Below, one piece after another: positions 51,582-59,167 of a stretch of 64,000 bases of DNA. The position numbers and the translations under genes were made by a program. The notes beneath the pieces are model-generated. The model was not told the DNA's origin and made no database searches. It saw only the letters and a program-made list of their open reading frames with translations. The stretch's first letter is position 1. Each line of letters begins with the position of its first letter. This DNA comes from Rhizobiales bacterium UBA1912 (GTDB lineage Bacteria > Pseudomonadota > Alphaproteobacteria > Rhizobiales > Devosiaceae), in contig DDGC01000014.1 in assembly GCA_002337455.1 (NCBI GenBank), positions 22,251 to 86,250 on the forward strand. The letters run 5' to 3'.

Positions 51582-54127
51582 TCGTCGTTGGCCGCAGGCG
51601 CCCCCGAAAGCACTTCCTTGACCTTGGAATTGATCTGGTCGAGCGTATAGGGCTTGGGCAGGAATTCCACGCTCCTGTCGTCCTCAAGCCCCTGACGCAC
51701 GCTTTCCTCGGCATAACCGGAAACGAAAATCACTTTCAGCCCCGGATAGAGCTTGCGCACATGAGTCAAAAGCGTCGGCCCGTCCATTTCGGGCATGACG
51801 ACGTCGGAGATGATGAGATCGACTTCGCCGTTAATCTCCTCGAGCACCTCGAGCGCTTCTTCGCCCGATCCGGCCTCGAACACTTCATAGCCCGTGGTCG
51901 AAAGGGCCCGCGCCGAGAACATCCGCACGCTTTCCTCGTCCTCGACCAGAAGGATGCGCTCGTTGCCCGTCAAATCCCTGACCGGCGCGGCGCCAATGGC
52001 CCTGACCACCTCTTCTTTTTCCACCGGCACATGCCGGGGCAGCAACAGCCGGAAGGTCGTGCCCTTGCCGATTTCGGATTCGGGATAAATATACCCCCCG
52101 GTCTGCTTGATGATGCCATAGACCATCGACAGCCCGAGCCCTGTGCCCTTGCCCAGTTCCTTGGTCGAAAAGAACGGCTCGAAGATCTTTTCCATGACCT
52201 CCTGGGTCATGCCCGTGCCGGTATCGCCGACCTCGATCAGAACGAAATCTGCGGGCACCAGCCCCGGATAGGTGAAGGTCTCGGCTTCGGCCTGTTCGAC
52301 ATTGCGGGTGTGCAACGTGATCTGCCCGCCATCGGGCATCGCGTCGCGCGCGTTGACCGCAAGGTTGATGATCACCTGTTCGAGTTGAACCAGATCGGCG
52401 CGGATCGGCCAGATGTCGCGCCCGTGCTCGACATCAAGCGTCACATGCTCGCCGATCAGGCGTTTCAAAAGCACGGTCAGATCGTCGATATGCTGGGGCA
52501 CTTCGAGCACCTGCGGCCGCAGGGTCTGCCGCCGCGAGAAGGCCAGAAGCTGGCGCACCAGCCCCGCCGCGCGGTTGGCGCTCTGCTTGATCGACATGAT
52601 GTCGCCAAACGAGGGATCGGAAGGCTTGTGCTTGAGCAGCAGCAGGTCCGAAAACCCGATGATTGCCGTCAGAACGTTGTTGAAATCGTGCGCCACGCCG
52701 CCGGCCAGCTGGCCCACCGCCTGCATTTTCATACCCTGGGCGAACTGTTCTTCGAGTTGGCGCTGTTCGGTCATGTCGAGGGCGTAAAGGATCGCCGCCT
52801 CATCGCTCTCGCCGCCCTGCTCCACCCCGGAAATAAACATCCGTACGCTGCGCGGCTTCACGCCGGGAATGGTCGCATCGACCGGCGCGATTTCCGATCG
52901 GTGCCCCTTGGCATCGACCAGCGCCATCGCCAGTTTTTCGCGGCTTTCCGGATCGATCAGTGAAGCCGCGTTGAGCCCCTCGATGCCCCGTTCGCCTGAC
53001 GTCAGCCCGAAAATCCGAGTAAACGGCGCGTTGGTGCGCACCACTTTGCCCCCGGCGTCGAGCGCCGCAATGGCGATGGGCGTGTGGTTGAAAAACCGCG
53101 AAAACCGCACCTCCGCAGCCCGCAAGGCTTCCTCGCCCTCGATGCCGCGCGAGCGGTCGAGCACCAGCGTGCGCGTTTCGCCGAGCTCGCCCTCGGCCAG
53201 CCGCGCCGCACGGTGCAACAGCCGAACCGGAAGGTTGGTCCCGTCGTGGCGCACCAGGTCGAGATCGATCACTTCGGTACGCACAGCGCCATCCTGCCCG
53301 CCGCCCATCAACAACCCGGCGCCATCCCCCTGCACGATTTCGCCCAGGTCGAGATCGCCGGCTTCGAAGGCGGCAAGATCATAGCCCAGCCAGTCGGCCA
53401 GCGTTGAGTTGATATATTGAATCCGTCCGCGCGCATTGGCCGAAAAGAACCCGGCCGGTGCATGGTCGAGATAATCGATGGCCTTTTGCAACTCGACGTA
53501 GAAATTTTCCTGGGCATCGCGGTCACGCGTGATGTCATCGACAGTCCAGATCACCGATTTGCCCGGCGCTCCGTCGAAATCGGGAAGCGCCCGGGCGCCG
53601 ATCCGGAACCATTGGGCCGCACTCTTGCCGCGCGAAATCCGCACGTCCTCGACAATGGCCCGTCCGTCCCGTGCCGCCCGCGACAGCCGATAGACCGCCT
53701 CGCTCGCTTCGGGCTGGCTGGCAAACAGCCGCGGCACACCCACGGGAACGCCCTTGGAAACCGATTTGGACAGCTCGGAATATTGCGCGTTGGCATAGAA
53801 AATCTTGCCGTCGCGGTCCGTCACGACAGCTCCATAGGGCAGGCTGTCGACAATGGCCCGCGCCAGCGTGCGCTTTTCAGAGCCCCCGACGAAGCGAAAC
53901 AGGCCGGCCGCCAGCGCAAACAGCGAAAACACCCCGATGACCGAAAGAACGCCCAGAAACAGCACGATCATTTCGGGCGAAATGGCTTCGCCCATCAGCG
54001 AAAACGCCACGGCAACGGCGACAAAGGCCAGCGAGAGCACAACCACTCGCCACAACGCGGCGTTGGACGACGGGCGCGCCATCACGGGCTCGGGATAGCT
54101 GTCCTCGTCCATCGGGGCCACCGCCAT
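51578..54127 (-). CDS. cckA: Cell-cycle hybrid histidine kinase CckA
   Basis: An 849-residue membrane kinase at the head of the ChpT-CtrA relay. Two membrane helices (about 28-48 and 56-78) are followed by PAS domains (LPYGAVVTDRDGKIFYANAQ; HAPAGFFSANARGRIQYINS; SRFFNHTPIAIAALDAGGKV), the phosphoacceptor region VGQLAGGVAHDFNNVLTAII with His480, an HATPase domain (NLAVNARDAMPDGGQ; GKGTGLGLSMVYGIIKQTGG) and a C-terminal receiver with Asp775 in LIISDVVMPEMDGPTLL. Domain order and the AHDFNN box identify CckA. A CtrA box lies upstream. Confidence 0.93.
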   Translation of the reverse strand: MAVAPMDEDSYPEPVMARPSSNAALWRVVVLSLAFVAVAVAFSLMGEAISPEMIVLFLGVLSVIGVFSLFALAAGLFRFVGGSEKRTLARAIVDSLPYGAVVTDRDGKIFYANAQYSELSKSVSKGVPVGVPRLFASQPEASEAVYRLSRAARDGRAIVEDVRISRGKSAAQWFRIGARALPDFDGAPGKSVIWTVDDITRDRDAQENFYVELQKAIDYLDHAPAGFFSANARGRIQYINSTLADWLGYDLAAFEAGDLDLGEIVQGDGAGLLMGGGQDGAVRTEVIDLDLVRHDGTNLPVRLLHRAARLAEGELGETRTLVLDRSRGIEGEEALRAAEVRFSRFFNHTPIAIAALDAGGKVVRTNAPFTRIFGLTSGERGIEGLNAASLIDPESREKLAMALVDAKGHRSEIAPVDATIPGVKPRSVRMFISGVEQGGESDEAAILYALDMTEQRQLEEQFAQGMKMQAVGQLAGGVAHDFNNVLTAIIGFSDLLLLKHKPSDPSFGDIMSIKQSANRAAGLVRQLLAFSRRQTLRPQVLEVPQHIDDLTVLLKRLIGEHVTLDVEHGRDIWPIRADLVQLEQVIINLAVNARDAMPDGGQITLHTRNVEQAEAETFTYPGLVPADFVLIEVGDTGTGMTQEVMEKIFEPFFSTKELGKGTGLGLSMVYGIIKQTGGYIYPESEIGKGTTFRLLLPRHVPVEKEEVVRAIGAAPVRDLTGNERILLVEDEESVRMFSARALSTTGYEVFEAGSGEEALEVLEEINGEVDLIISDVVMPEMDGPTLLTHVRKLYPGLKVIFVSGYAEESVRQGLEDDRSVEFLPKPYTLDQINSKVKEVLSGAPAANDD

Positions 54128-54218
54128 CGCTTTTCGTTCCTTAATAAAGACACCCGCCCGTAAATCGAATCGGGCTTCCTATTGGTAGCAAAACCGGGTT
54201 TGCCTTGGGTAGTGCGGA

Positions 54219-54234
54219 TTAACCTGTCGTTAAC
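54219..54234. promoter_or_regulatory. CtrA box upstream of cckA
   Basis: TTAA-CCTGTCG-TTAAC: full match to the TTAA-N7-TTAA(C) consensus bound by phosphorylated CtrA, 91 bases upstream of the cckA start. A GANTC site (CcrM methylation) is also present nearer the gene (GAATC at about 54168), so both master cell-cycle signals could act here. Confidence 0.75.
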
Positions 54235-54247
54235 AGAACCGTAAGCA

Positions 54248-54628
54248 TCAGCTCATCGCAACAACGAGCGCCAGCAACCCCAGCCCCAGCGCAACCGGCG
54301 TCATGACCAATTGCTCGGCCCTCGACCGCGAGATGGCGTTGACCAGCGTTCCGAGCGCGCCATAACCTGCAATCGCCCAGCTTCCCGGCCCCGAGATGGC
54401 CTCGCCAAACACCGCGACCAGCCCCGCGCGGTCGGCCAGCACCAGGGCGAACAGCGCATAAATCGCAATCGAGGCAAGGCTTGCCACACGCAATCCGGGC
54501 GGCAGCACGCGTTGTTGTCCACCCCAGGCAAGATGCCCCAGTGGAGCGCCCGACGCCAGCGCGAGTTGAAAGATGGCGAGGGCGAACAAGACGACAGCGG
54601 CGCCAATTGCCGCCACCTCGCCCCACAT
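54248..54628 (-). CDS. Membrane protein of unknown function at the end of the flagellar operon
   Basis: A 126-residue protein with four hydrophobic segments: GAAVVLFALAIFQLALA, SIAIYALFALVLA, WAIAGYGALGTLVN and MTPVALGLGLLALVVAM. I do not recognise a family. Its ATG overlaps the stop of flhB (TGATG), so it is translated with the export-gate genes. Position suggests a flagellar or cckA-linked role, but it could be a passenger. Confidence 0.7.
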   Translation of the reverse strand: MWGEVAAIGAAVVLFALAIFQLALASGAPLGHLAWGGQQRVLPPGLRVASLASIAIYALFALVLADRAGLVAVFGEAISGPGSWAIAGYGALGTLVNAISRSRAEQLVMTPVALGLGLLALVVAMS

Positions 54629-55713
54629 CACTTGCCGCTCCTCCAGCTCGAACGGTTTTTCAACCGCATCACATAGCCGATGATCTGCGCCACGGCCTTG
54701 AAATGCTCGGCCGGGATCGTCTCCCCGATTTCGGCACCCGCATAGAGCGCCCGGGCCAGCGGCGGATTTTCCACGATCGGGATATCGTGATCCTTGGCCA
54801 GCCCGCGAATCCGCAGCGCAATCGCATCCACGCCTTTGGCGAGCACCTGCGGCGCGGCCATGTCCTTGTCGTATTTGAGCGCCACCGCAAAGTGGGTCGG
54901 GTTGGTCACCACCACCGTCGCGTCAGGCACGGCCGCCATCATGCGCTTGCGGCTGCGCTCCATGCGGATCTGGCGGATGCGGCCCTTGACGTGTGGGTCA
55001 CCCTCCATCTGCTTGTATTCGTCGCGCACTTCCTTGAGCGTCATCATCTGGCGCTGCCACCATTTGTGCCGCATGTAGAGATAATCGAGCAGTGCGACGA
55101 TTGTGATGGCGATCAGCGTTGCGATGAAAATCTTGATGCCGATTTCCTGGAACAGCGCCAGCGTCATGATCGGGTCGGCGGTCATGATGGTCGAGAGCCG
55201 GTCGCGGTCGGGCCAGACCACCAGCACCATGATTGTGGAAAACACCACAAGCTTGAACAGGCCCTTGCCGAAATTGACCAGCGCCTCGGTGGAAAACAGC
55301 CGCTTGGCCCCGGCCAGCGGAGAAACTTTGGAGAATTTGGGTTTGAGGTTTTCGGCGGAAAACACCATGCGGTGCTGCACCATGTTTCCCGCGATCCCGC
55401 AGAGCGCCAGAAGGATCATCGGCACCAGAAGCGCACTCAAAAGACTGATCGTCGCGCCGTAGACGAACTGGTTGAACCCCGGCCCGCCCACCTCGTAAAG
55501 GTCGGCGCGGCCGAGATAATCTCCCAGGCTCGTCATGATTTGCCCGCTGGTAAACGGTGCCACGAAGGCAAAGATCAGCGCTGACCCGAGGATCATGAAC
55601 CATGTCGTCACCTCCTGGCTCTTGACCACGTCGCCCTTCTTGTGGGCGTCCTCGAGCCGTTTTTGGGAGGGGTCCTCTGTCTTTTCGCTCTGTTCGGGTT
55701 TGTCGTCGCTCAT
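54628..55713 (-). CDS. flhB: Flagellar export switch protein FlhB
   Basis: A 361-residue inner-membrane component of the flagellar type III export gate. The N-terminal EKTEDPSQKRLEDAHKKGDV and four membrane spans are typical. The cytoplasmic domain has the self-cleavage motif NPTH in VVVTNPTHFAVALKYDKDMA, whose autocleavage switches export from rod/hook to filament substrates. Short gap (3 bases) to fliR, overlap with the next gene. Confidence 0.96.
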   Translation of the reverse strand: MSDDKPEQSEKTEDPSQKRLEDAHKKGDVVKSQEVTTWFMILGSALIFAFVAPFTSGQIMTSLGDYLGRADLYEVGGPGFNQFVYGATISLLSALLVPMILLALCGIAGNMVQHRMVFSAENLKPKFSKVSPLAGAKRLFSTEALVNFGKGLFKLVVFSTIMVLVVWPDRDRLSTIMTADPIMTLALFQEIGIKIFIATLIAITIVALLDYLYMRHKWWQRQMMTLKEVRDEYKQMEGDPHVKGRIRQIRMERSRKRMMAAVPDATVVVTNPTHFAVALKYDKDMAAPQVLAKGVDAIALRIRGLAKDHDIPIVENPPLARALYAGAEIGETIPAEHFKAVAQIIGYVMRLKNRSSWRSGK

Positions 55714-55716
55714 TGC

Positions 55717-56478
55717 CTAGCCCAGAAACTGCGAAAAATGATCTTCGAGATAGGTCATATAGAGCGTCATGGTGAGCCCGAGCAAAAGCGCGAACAGCAC
55801 CAGCCCGATGATGATATTGGCCGGCATGGCCATGAAAAACACCTGAATCTGGGGCATCAGCCGGCCCAGTATCCCCAGCCCCAGGTAGAACACCAGCCCG
55901 AAGACCAGAAACGGCGCCGACATCTGCGTGCCGATCAGAAATGACTGCGCCACCATCTGCGTTGCCATTTCCGCCGCATCGCCCAGCATCAGCGGCGCGT
56001 CGGGCGGGAAATAGCTGTAACTGGCATAAATCCCGGCCAGCAGCACGTGATGCAGATCGGTGGCAAAGATCAGCGTCACGCCCAGCATGGCGAGAAAATT
56101 GCCGACGATCGCCCCCTGCACCCCGGGCTGGGTGGGATCGGAGGTCTGGGCCATCGAAAGCCCCATCTGGAACGCGATTACCGCGCCTGCGACCTGCGCA
56201 GCGGTAATGATAAGCCGGGTCAGCCCCCCGAGGATGAAACCCACGGCAAGCTCATGCCCCAGCGCCGTCATGAGCCCGCCCAGCGTCACCGGAACAGGCC
56301 CCAGGTTGGGCAGGATGAGAGGGTAAAGGATCAGCGAAAATGCCAGCGCGAAGGTAAGGCGCAACCGCATGGGAATCGTCGATTCCCCGAGCGCCGGCAG
56401 CAGCATGAGGATCGTGCCGAGGCGCGCGAAGATAAGGAAGAAATAATAGGCAACATCGGGGCCCCAGCTGACGCTCAT
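55717..56478 (-). CDS. fliR: Flagellar export gate protein FliR
   Basis: A 253-residue membrane protein with six or more hydrophobic segments, matching FliR (YYFFLIFARLGTILMLLPAL, GVQGAIVGNFLAMLGVTLIF, FLIGTQMSAPFLVFGLVFYL). It forms the export gate core with FliP and FliQ. Six bases separate it from fliQ. Confidence 0.93.
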   Translation of the reverse strand: MSVSWGPDVAYYFFLIFARLGTILMLLPALGESTIPMRLRLTFALAFSLILYPLILPNLGPVPVTLGGLMTALGHELAVGFILGGLTRLIITAAQVAGAVIAFQMGLSMAQTSDPTQPGVQGAIVGNFLAMLGVTLIFATDLHHVLLAGIYASYSYFPPDAPLMLGDAAEMATQMVAQSFLIGTQMSAPFLVFGLVFYLGLGILGRLMPQIQVFFMAMPANIIIGLVLFALLLGLTMTLYMTYLEDHFSQFLG

Positions 56479-56484
56479 GGCCCG

Positions 56485-56751
56485 CTATCCGCCCGTAATA
56501 ATCATGTCGACGATCTGGGTCATATAGCCGCTCATCGTGGCGCCCATGAACGGCAGCATCAGCAGCAGGGTGACAAAGATCGCGATGATCTTGGGCACGA
56601 AAACCAGCGTCATTTCCTGTATTTGCGTCAAAGCCTGAAACAAGGCGATGATGACGCCGACCACCAGCCCTACAATCATCATCGGCGCCGAAACGATAAT
56701 CAGGGTCCAGATGCCGGCTGTGGCGATGTCGAGAGTTTCTGCCCCGCTCAT
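56485..56751 (-). CDS. fliQ: Flagellar export gate protein FliQ
   Basis: An 88-residue protein with two membrane helices (IWTLIIVSAPMMIVGLVVGV and IIAIFVTLLLMLPFMG) and the FliQ motif IALFQALTQIQEMTLVFVPK between them. Four copies assemble around FliP/FliR. Upstream, 239 bases separate it from fliE, filled by repeat copy B. Confidence 0.95.
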   Translation of the reverse strand: MSGAETLDIATAGIWTLIIVSAPMMIVGLVVGVIIALFQALTQIQEMTLVFVPKIIAIFVTLLLMLPFMGATMSGYMTQIVDMIITGG

Positions 56752-56836
56752 TTCAATCCCGCGCGATTCGTTAACGCCATCTTACACCAAACGCGCCTGC
56801 TCGGGTGGCGTGGAGATTGCGTCAGGGTGGAGCGAA

Positions 56837-56990
56837 AATGGTGGCCGCCGAGAACCGGAGCGGAGCGCACATTCGGAGTGCTGCCAGAAAAGATTGCAGA
56901 CTTTTTCGGTTCGGCAGCGCGACAACAAGCGATCATACGTGAGCACCGGAAGCGCAGGCGGCTGCCATTTGCAGCCCACCCTCACGCAAT
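56837..56990. repeat. Structured intergenic repeat, copy B (long form)
   Basis: Outer stem: 56837-56849 (AATGGTGGCCGCC) with 56957-56969 (GGCGGCTGCCATT), 13 bp including two adjacent wobble pairs. The core ACCGGAGCGGAGCG ... GTGAGCACCGGAAGCGCAG is shared with copies A and C. Between them is an extra section with stems GCAC/GTGC, CTGCC/GGCAG and AAAAG/CTTTT that the other copies lack. The right end touches the fliE stop at 56991. Confidence 0.8.
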
Positions 56991-57314
56991 CTAGATCGGC
57001 ATGCGCATGATTTCTTCATAGGCCGAGATAACCCGATCACGGACGGTGACCATGGTCTCCATTGCCGACTCGGTTTCGGCCAGCGCCGTGACAACATCGA
57101 CAACGTTTGCCTTGCCGTTGATCATATCGACAGAGACCTGATCGGAGCGCTGCCCCGTCTCGACGATGCCGCTCAATTGGTCGGCCAGCATCTGGCCGAA
57201 ATCGGCACCCGAGGGCGAAGCCGCGGGCGCGGTCAGCTTGCCGCCGGCCTGATCCGAGATCAGGCGTGAGGCATTGCCGTAGGCTGCGGCGGCTGCATTG
57301 AATGGCGTGCTCAT
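56991..57314 (-). CDS. fliE: Flagellar hook-basal body protein FliE
   Basis: A 107-residue rod adaptor protein. The C-terminal half, DMINGKANVVDVVTALAETE and SAMETMVTVRDRVISAYEEI, is the helical signature that links the MS ring to the rod. Start at 57314. A palindrome lies upstream and repeat copy B begins right at its stop. Confidence 0.93.
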   Translation of the reverse strand: MSTPFNAAAAAYGNASRLISDQAGGKLTAPAASPSGADFGQMLADQLSGIVETGQRSDQVSVDMINGKANVVDVVTALAETESAMETMVTVRDRVISAYEEIMRMPI

Positions 57315-57348
57315 CTATATCGATCCTTTAGTTGTCGCGCTTCGAACC

Positions 57349-57370
57349 GCAAAAGTGGGGCCACTTTTGC
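57349..57370. repeat. 22-bp palindrome between flgC and fliE
   Basis: GCAAAAGTGG-gg-CCACTTTTGC, a perfect 10-bp dyad with two central bases, 12 bases past the flgC stop in transcript direction. It shares AAGTGG/CCACTT with the hairpin at 25357 but is unrelated to the repeat family of copies A-C. It may be an mRNA stabiliser or partial terminator within the operon. Confidence 0.65.
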
Positions 57371-57382
57371 TGAGAGCCCCCC

Positions 57383-57796
57383 TTATCCCCGCAGAATATC
57401 GAGCGTGCGCCCAAGCATCTGGCGCGACACGGTGACGACGTTGAGATTGGCCTCATAGGTGCGCTGGGCCTCGCGCATGTCCATCGTCTCGATCAACGTG
57501 TTGACGTTGGGGTATTTGACGTACCCGTTCTCGTCGGCCGCCGGATGGCCCGGCTCGTAGCGCGAGGAAAAATCGCTCATGTCCGTCGCAAGCGCCCCTA
57601 CTGCCACTTCGGTGGCGCCCAGTTCGCGATTGAGCACGGCATGGAACGTCGGCACCTTGCGGCGATAGGGATCCTCGTCGGGCGTATGCCCGGCAGAATC
57701 GGCGTTGGCCATGTTCTCGGCGATCACCCGCATGCGCGCCGTCTGGGCATTGAGCCCCGACCCGGCGATCTTGATCGATGTCATGAAGTCGTTCAT
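57383..57796 (-). CDS. flgC: Flagellar rod protein FlgC
   Basis: A 137-residue rod protein: SGLNAQTARMRVIAENMANA with the flagellar rod N-terminal signature, NVNTLIETMDMREAQRTYEA and NLNVVTVSRQMLGRTLDILRG at the C terminus, which form the coiled-coil core of the rod. No signal peptide; exported by the flagellar apparatus. Confidence 0.95.
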   Translation of the reverse strand: MNDFMTSIKIAGSGLNAQTARMRVIAENMANADSAGHTPDEDPYRRKVPTFHAVLNRELGATEVAVGALATDMSDFSSRYEPGHPAADENGYVKYPNVNTLIETMDMREAQRTYEANLNVVTVSRQMLGRTLDILRG

Positions 57797-57864
57797 CGCT
57801 TAGCCTTGGGATGTGTTGAGATTCAAATGAGCGCGACCCGACCCGAAGGGCCGCGTCAGCGAAT

Positions 57865-57957
57865 ACGGTGATTGGTGAGAGCCGGAGCGGAGCGTACTTT
57901 GGAGTACGTGAGCACCGGAAGCGCAGCCAATTGCCGTTTGCAGGCCACGCTCATATG
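57865..57957. repeat. Structured intergenic repeat, copy C
   Basis: Outer stem 57865-57875 (ACGGTGATTGG) with 57927-57937 (CCAATTGCCGT), 11 bp with two adjacent wobble pairs; inner stem CGTACT/AGTACG (57893-57898, 57903-57908); CCGG/CCGG between. It fills most of the 177-base gap between flgB and flgC and its right end is 16 bases from the flgB stop. Confidence 0.82.
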
Positions 57958-57973
57958 AATATCGACGCATCCG

Positions 57974-58378
57974 CTATCCTTGCTTGCCCAGCGCAATCTT
58001 CATCAGCCGCATGGAGCGTGTGTAGAGCGTGGTCGCGGCCTGATAGTCCATCTGGTTGGTCGTGACCTTCATCATCTCTTCTTCCAGCGTCACCCCATTG
58101 CCCTCGGGCATGACCTCGAAACTGTTCATCGTCCGCGCCCCCATGGCCCGGCTGGGATCGCCCCCGACCGAGAAGTGGTTGCGGTTGGTCGCTGTCGTTG
58201 TGACATTGGTACCCGAGCGCCGCGCCGTGCTCTCTATGGAAAACGGCGCCAGGTCCCGCCCGCGATAGCCGGGTGTCTCCGCATTGGCCACGTTTTCGGC
58301 AAGAAGCGTCTGGCGGGTCTGGTGCCATTGCATCCTGTTCTTGAGCGCGGCAAAGATGGGCAGGTCGCCAATGGCCAT
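57974..58378 (-). CDS. flgB: Flagellar rod protein FlgB
   Basis: A 134-residue proximal rod protein: AALKNRMQWHQTRQTLLAEN, VANAETPGYRGRDLAPF (rod signature ANAETPGY) and C-terminal YQAATTLYTRSMRLMKIALG. First gene of the minus-strand flagellar set, facing fliO across a 207-base region that contains a CtrA box. Confidence 0.94.
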   Translation of the reverse strand: MAIGDLPIFAALKNRMQWHQTRQTLLAENVANAETPGYRGRDLAPFSIESTARRSGTNVTTTATNRNHFSVGGDPSRAMGARTMNSFEVMPEGNGVTLEEEMMKVTTNQMDYQAATTLYTRSMRLMKIALGKQG

Positions 58379-58435
58379 GTCGGTTCGCCGAATCCGGTTA
58401 GGAATTGTTAACTGGGCAAACTTTGCCCACTCCAT

Positions 58436-58454
58436 GGTTAACGACGCGTTAACC
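58436..58454. promoter_or_regulatory. CtrA box between flgB and fliO
   Basis: GGTTAACG-acg-CGTTAACC, which contains TTAA-CGACGCG-TTAAC, a full CtrA consensus in a symmetrical setting so it can be read in both directions. It stands 57 bases upstream of flgB and 131 upstream of fliO. GANTC (GAATC at 58390) and a GGGCAA/TTGCCC hairpin at about 58414 lie on the flgB side. Confidence 0.78.
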
Positions 58455-58585
58455 GAACCCACATCAAGACCCGGAAATCTCCCAATTTTGGCCGCATCAC
58501 GCTCTATGCTAGGCAAGTCTTGCCCGCTACGATGCAGACGGCTATGTGTCGCGGGACGAAGTGCCCATTTCCAGGAGCGTGCCCA

Positions 58586-59167
58586 GTGGGATTTTTGAAC
58601 AGCCTTTTCGGCGGTGAAAACGGCTATCTGACAATGATCGTGGCGCTTGCCATAGTGATCGTTCTGATCGTGCTTGCCGTGTGGCTCATCAAGCTTGTGG
58701 GCGATGCTTCGGCCAGCGTGGGCCGCGGCCGCAACCGGCGCCTCATGGTCATCGATTCCATCGCCATCGACAACAAGCGCCAGGCAATCATCATCCGCCG
58801 CGACGAAACCGAACATCTTATCGTCATTGGCGGACCCAACGATCTGGTCGTCGAAAGCGGGTTCGAGGCTCCGCCCGTCCAGCAGGTCCAGCGCCCCCGC
58901 CGCAAGGCCGCCGAACCCGCCCCCGCCGTTGCGCCCGAGCCCACGGCTCCTGCCCGCCCGGTGGGCAAATCGCTGCGCCACACCGGCCTTTTGCGTCCGG
59001 TCGAGGACAACGAGCCCAAACTCGATGGGGGAAAGCCCGACAATAAGGGCCGCGCCTCCTCCGACTCAGCTACAAGCGTTGCGATGTCGGCCACCACGAC
59101 CGTGGAGCCCGAACCGCTGCTTGAAGCGAGGGAAAAAGATTACGAGGACACGGCAACCCGCTCGTAA
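58586..59167 (+). CDS. fliO: Flagellar biosynthesis protein FliO
   Basis: A 193-residue protein starting at GTG 58586 with AGGAG upstream. One membrane span (TMIVALAIVIVLIVLAVWLI) follows a short N terminus, then the FliO domain (RRLMVIDSIAIDNKRQAIII, TEHLIVIGGPNDLVVE), and a long Pro/Ala-rich then acidic tail (RRKAAEPAPAVAPEPTAPAR). It helps FliP assemble. Its last 47 bases overlap the likely start of fliP. Confidence 0.85.
   Translation: MGFLNSLFGGENGYLTMIVALAIVIVLIVLAVWLIKLVGDASASVGRGRNRRLMVIDSIAIDNKRQAIIIRRDETEHLIVIGGPNDLVVESGFEAPPVQQVQRPRRKAAEPAPAVAPEPTAPARPVGKSLRHTGLLRPVEDNEPKLDGGKPDNKGRASSDSATSVAMSATTTVEPEPLLEAREKDYEDTATRS

Noticed and set aside
51359..52963. Plus-strand open frame (534 codons) opposite cckA
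   Set aside because: It is antisense to conserved CckA catalytic and receiver domains and has no recognisable domain; it is a shadow frame.
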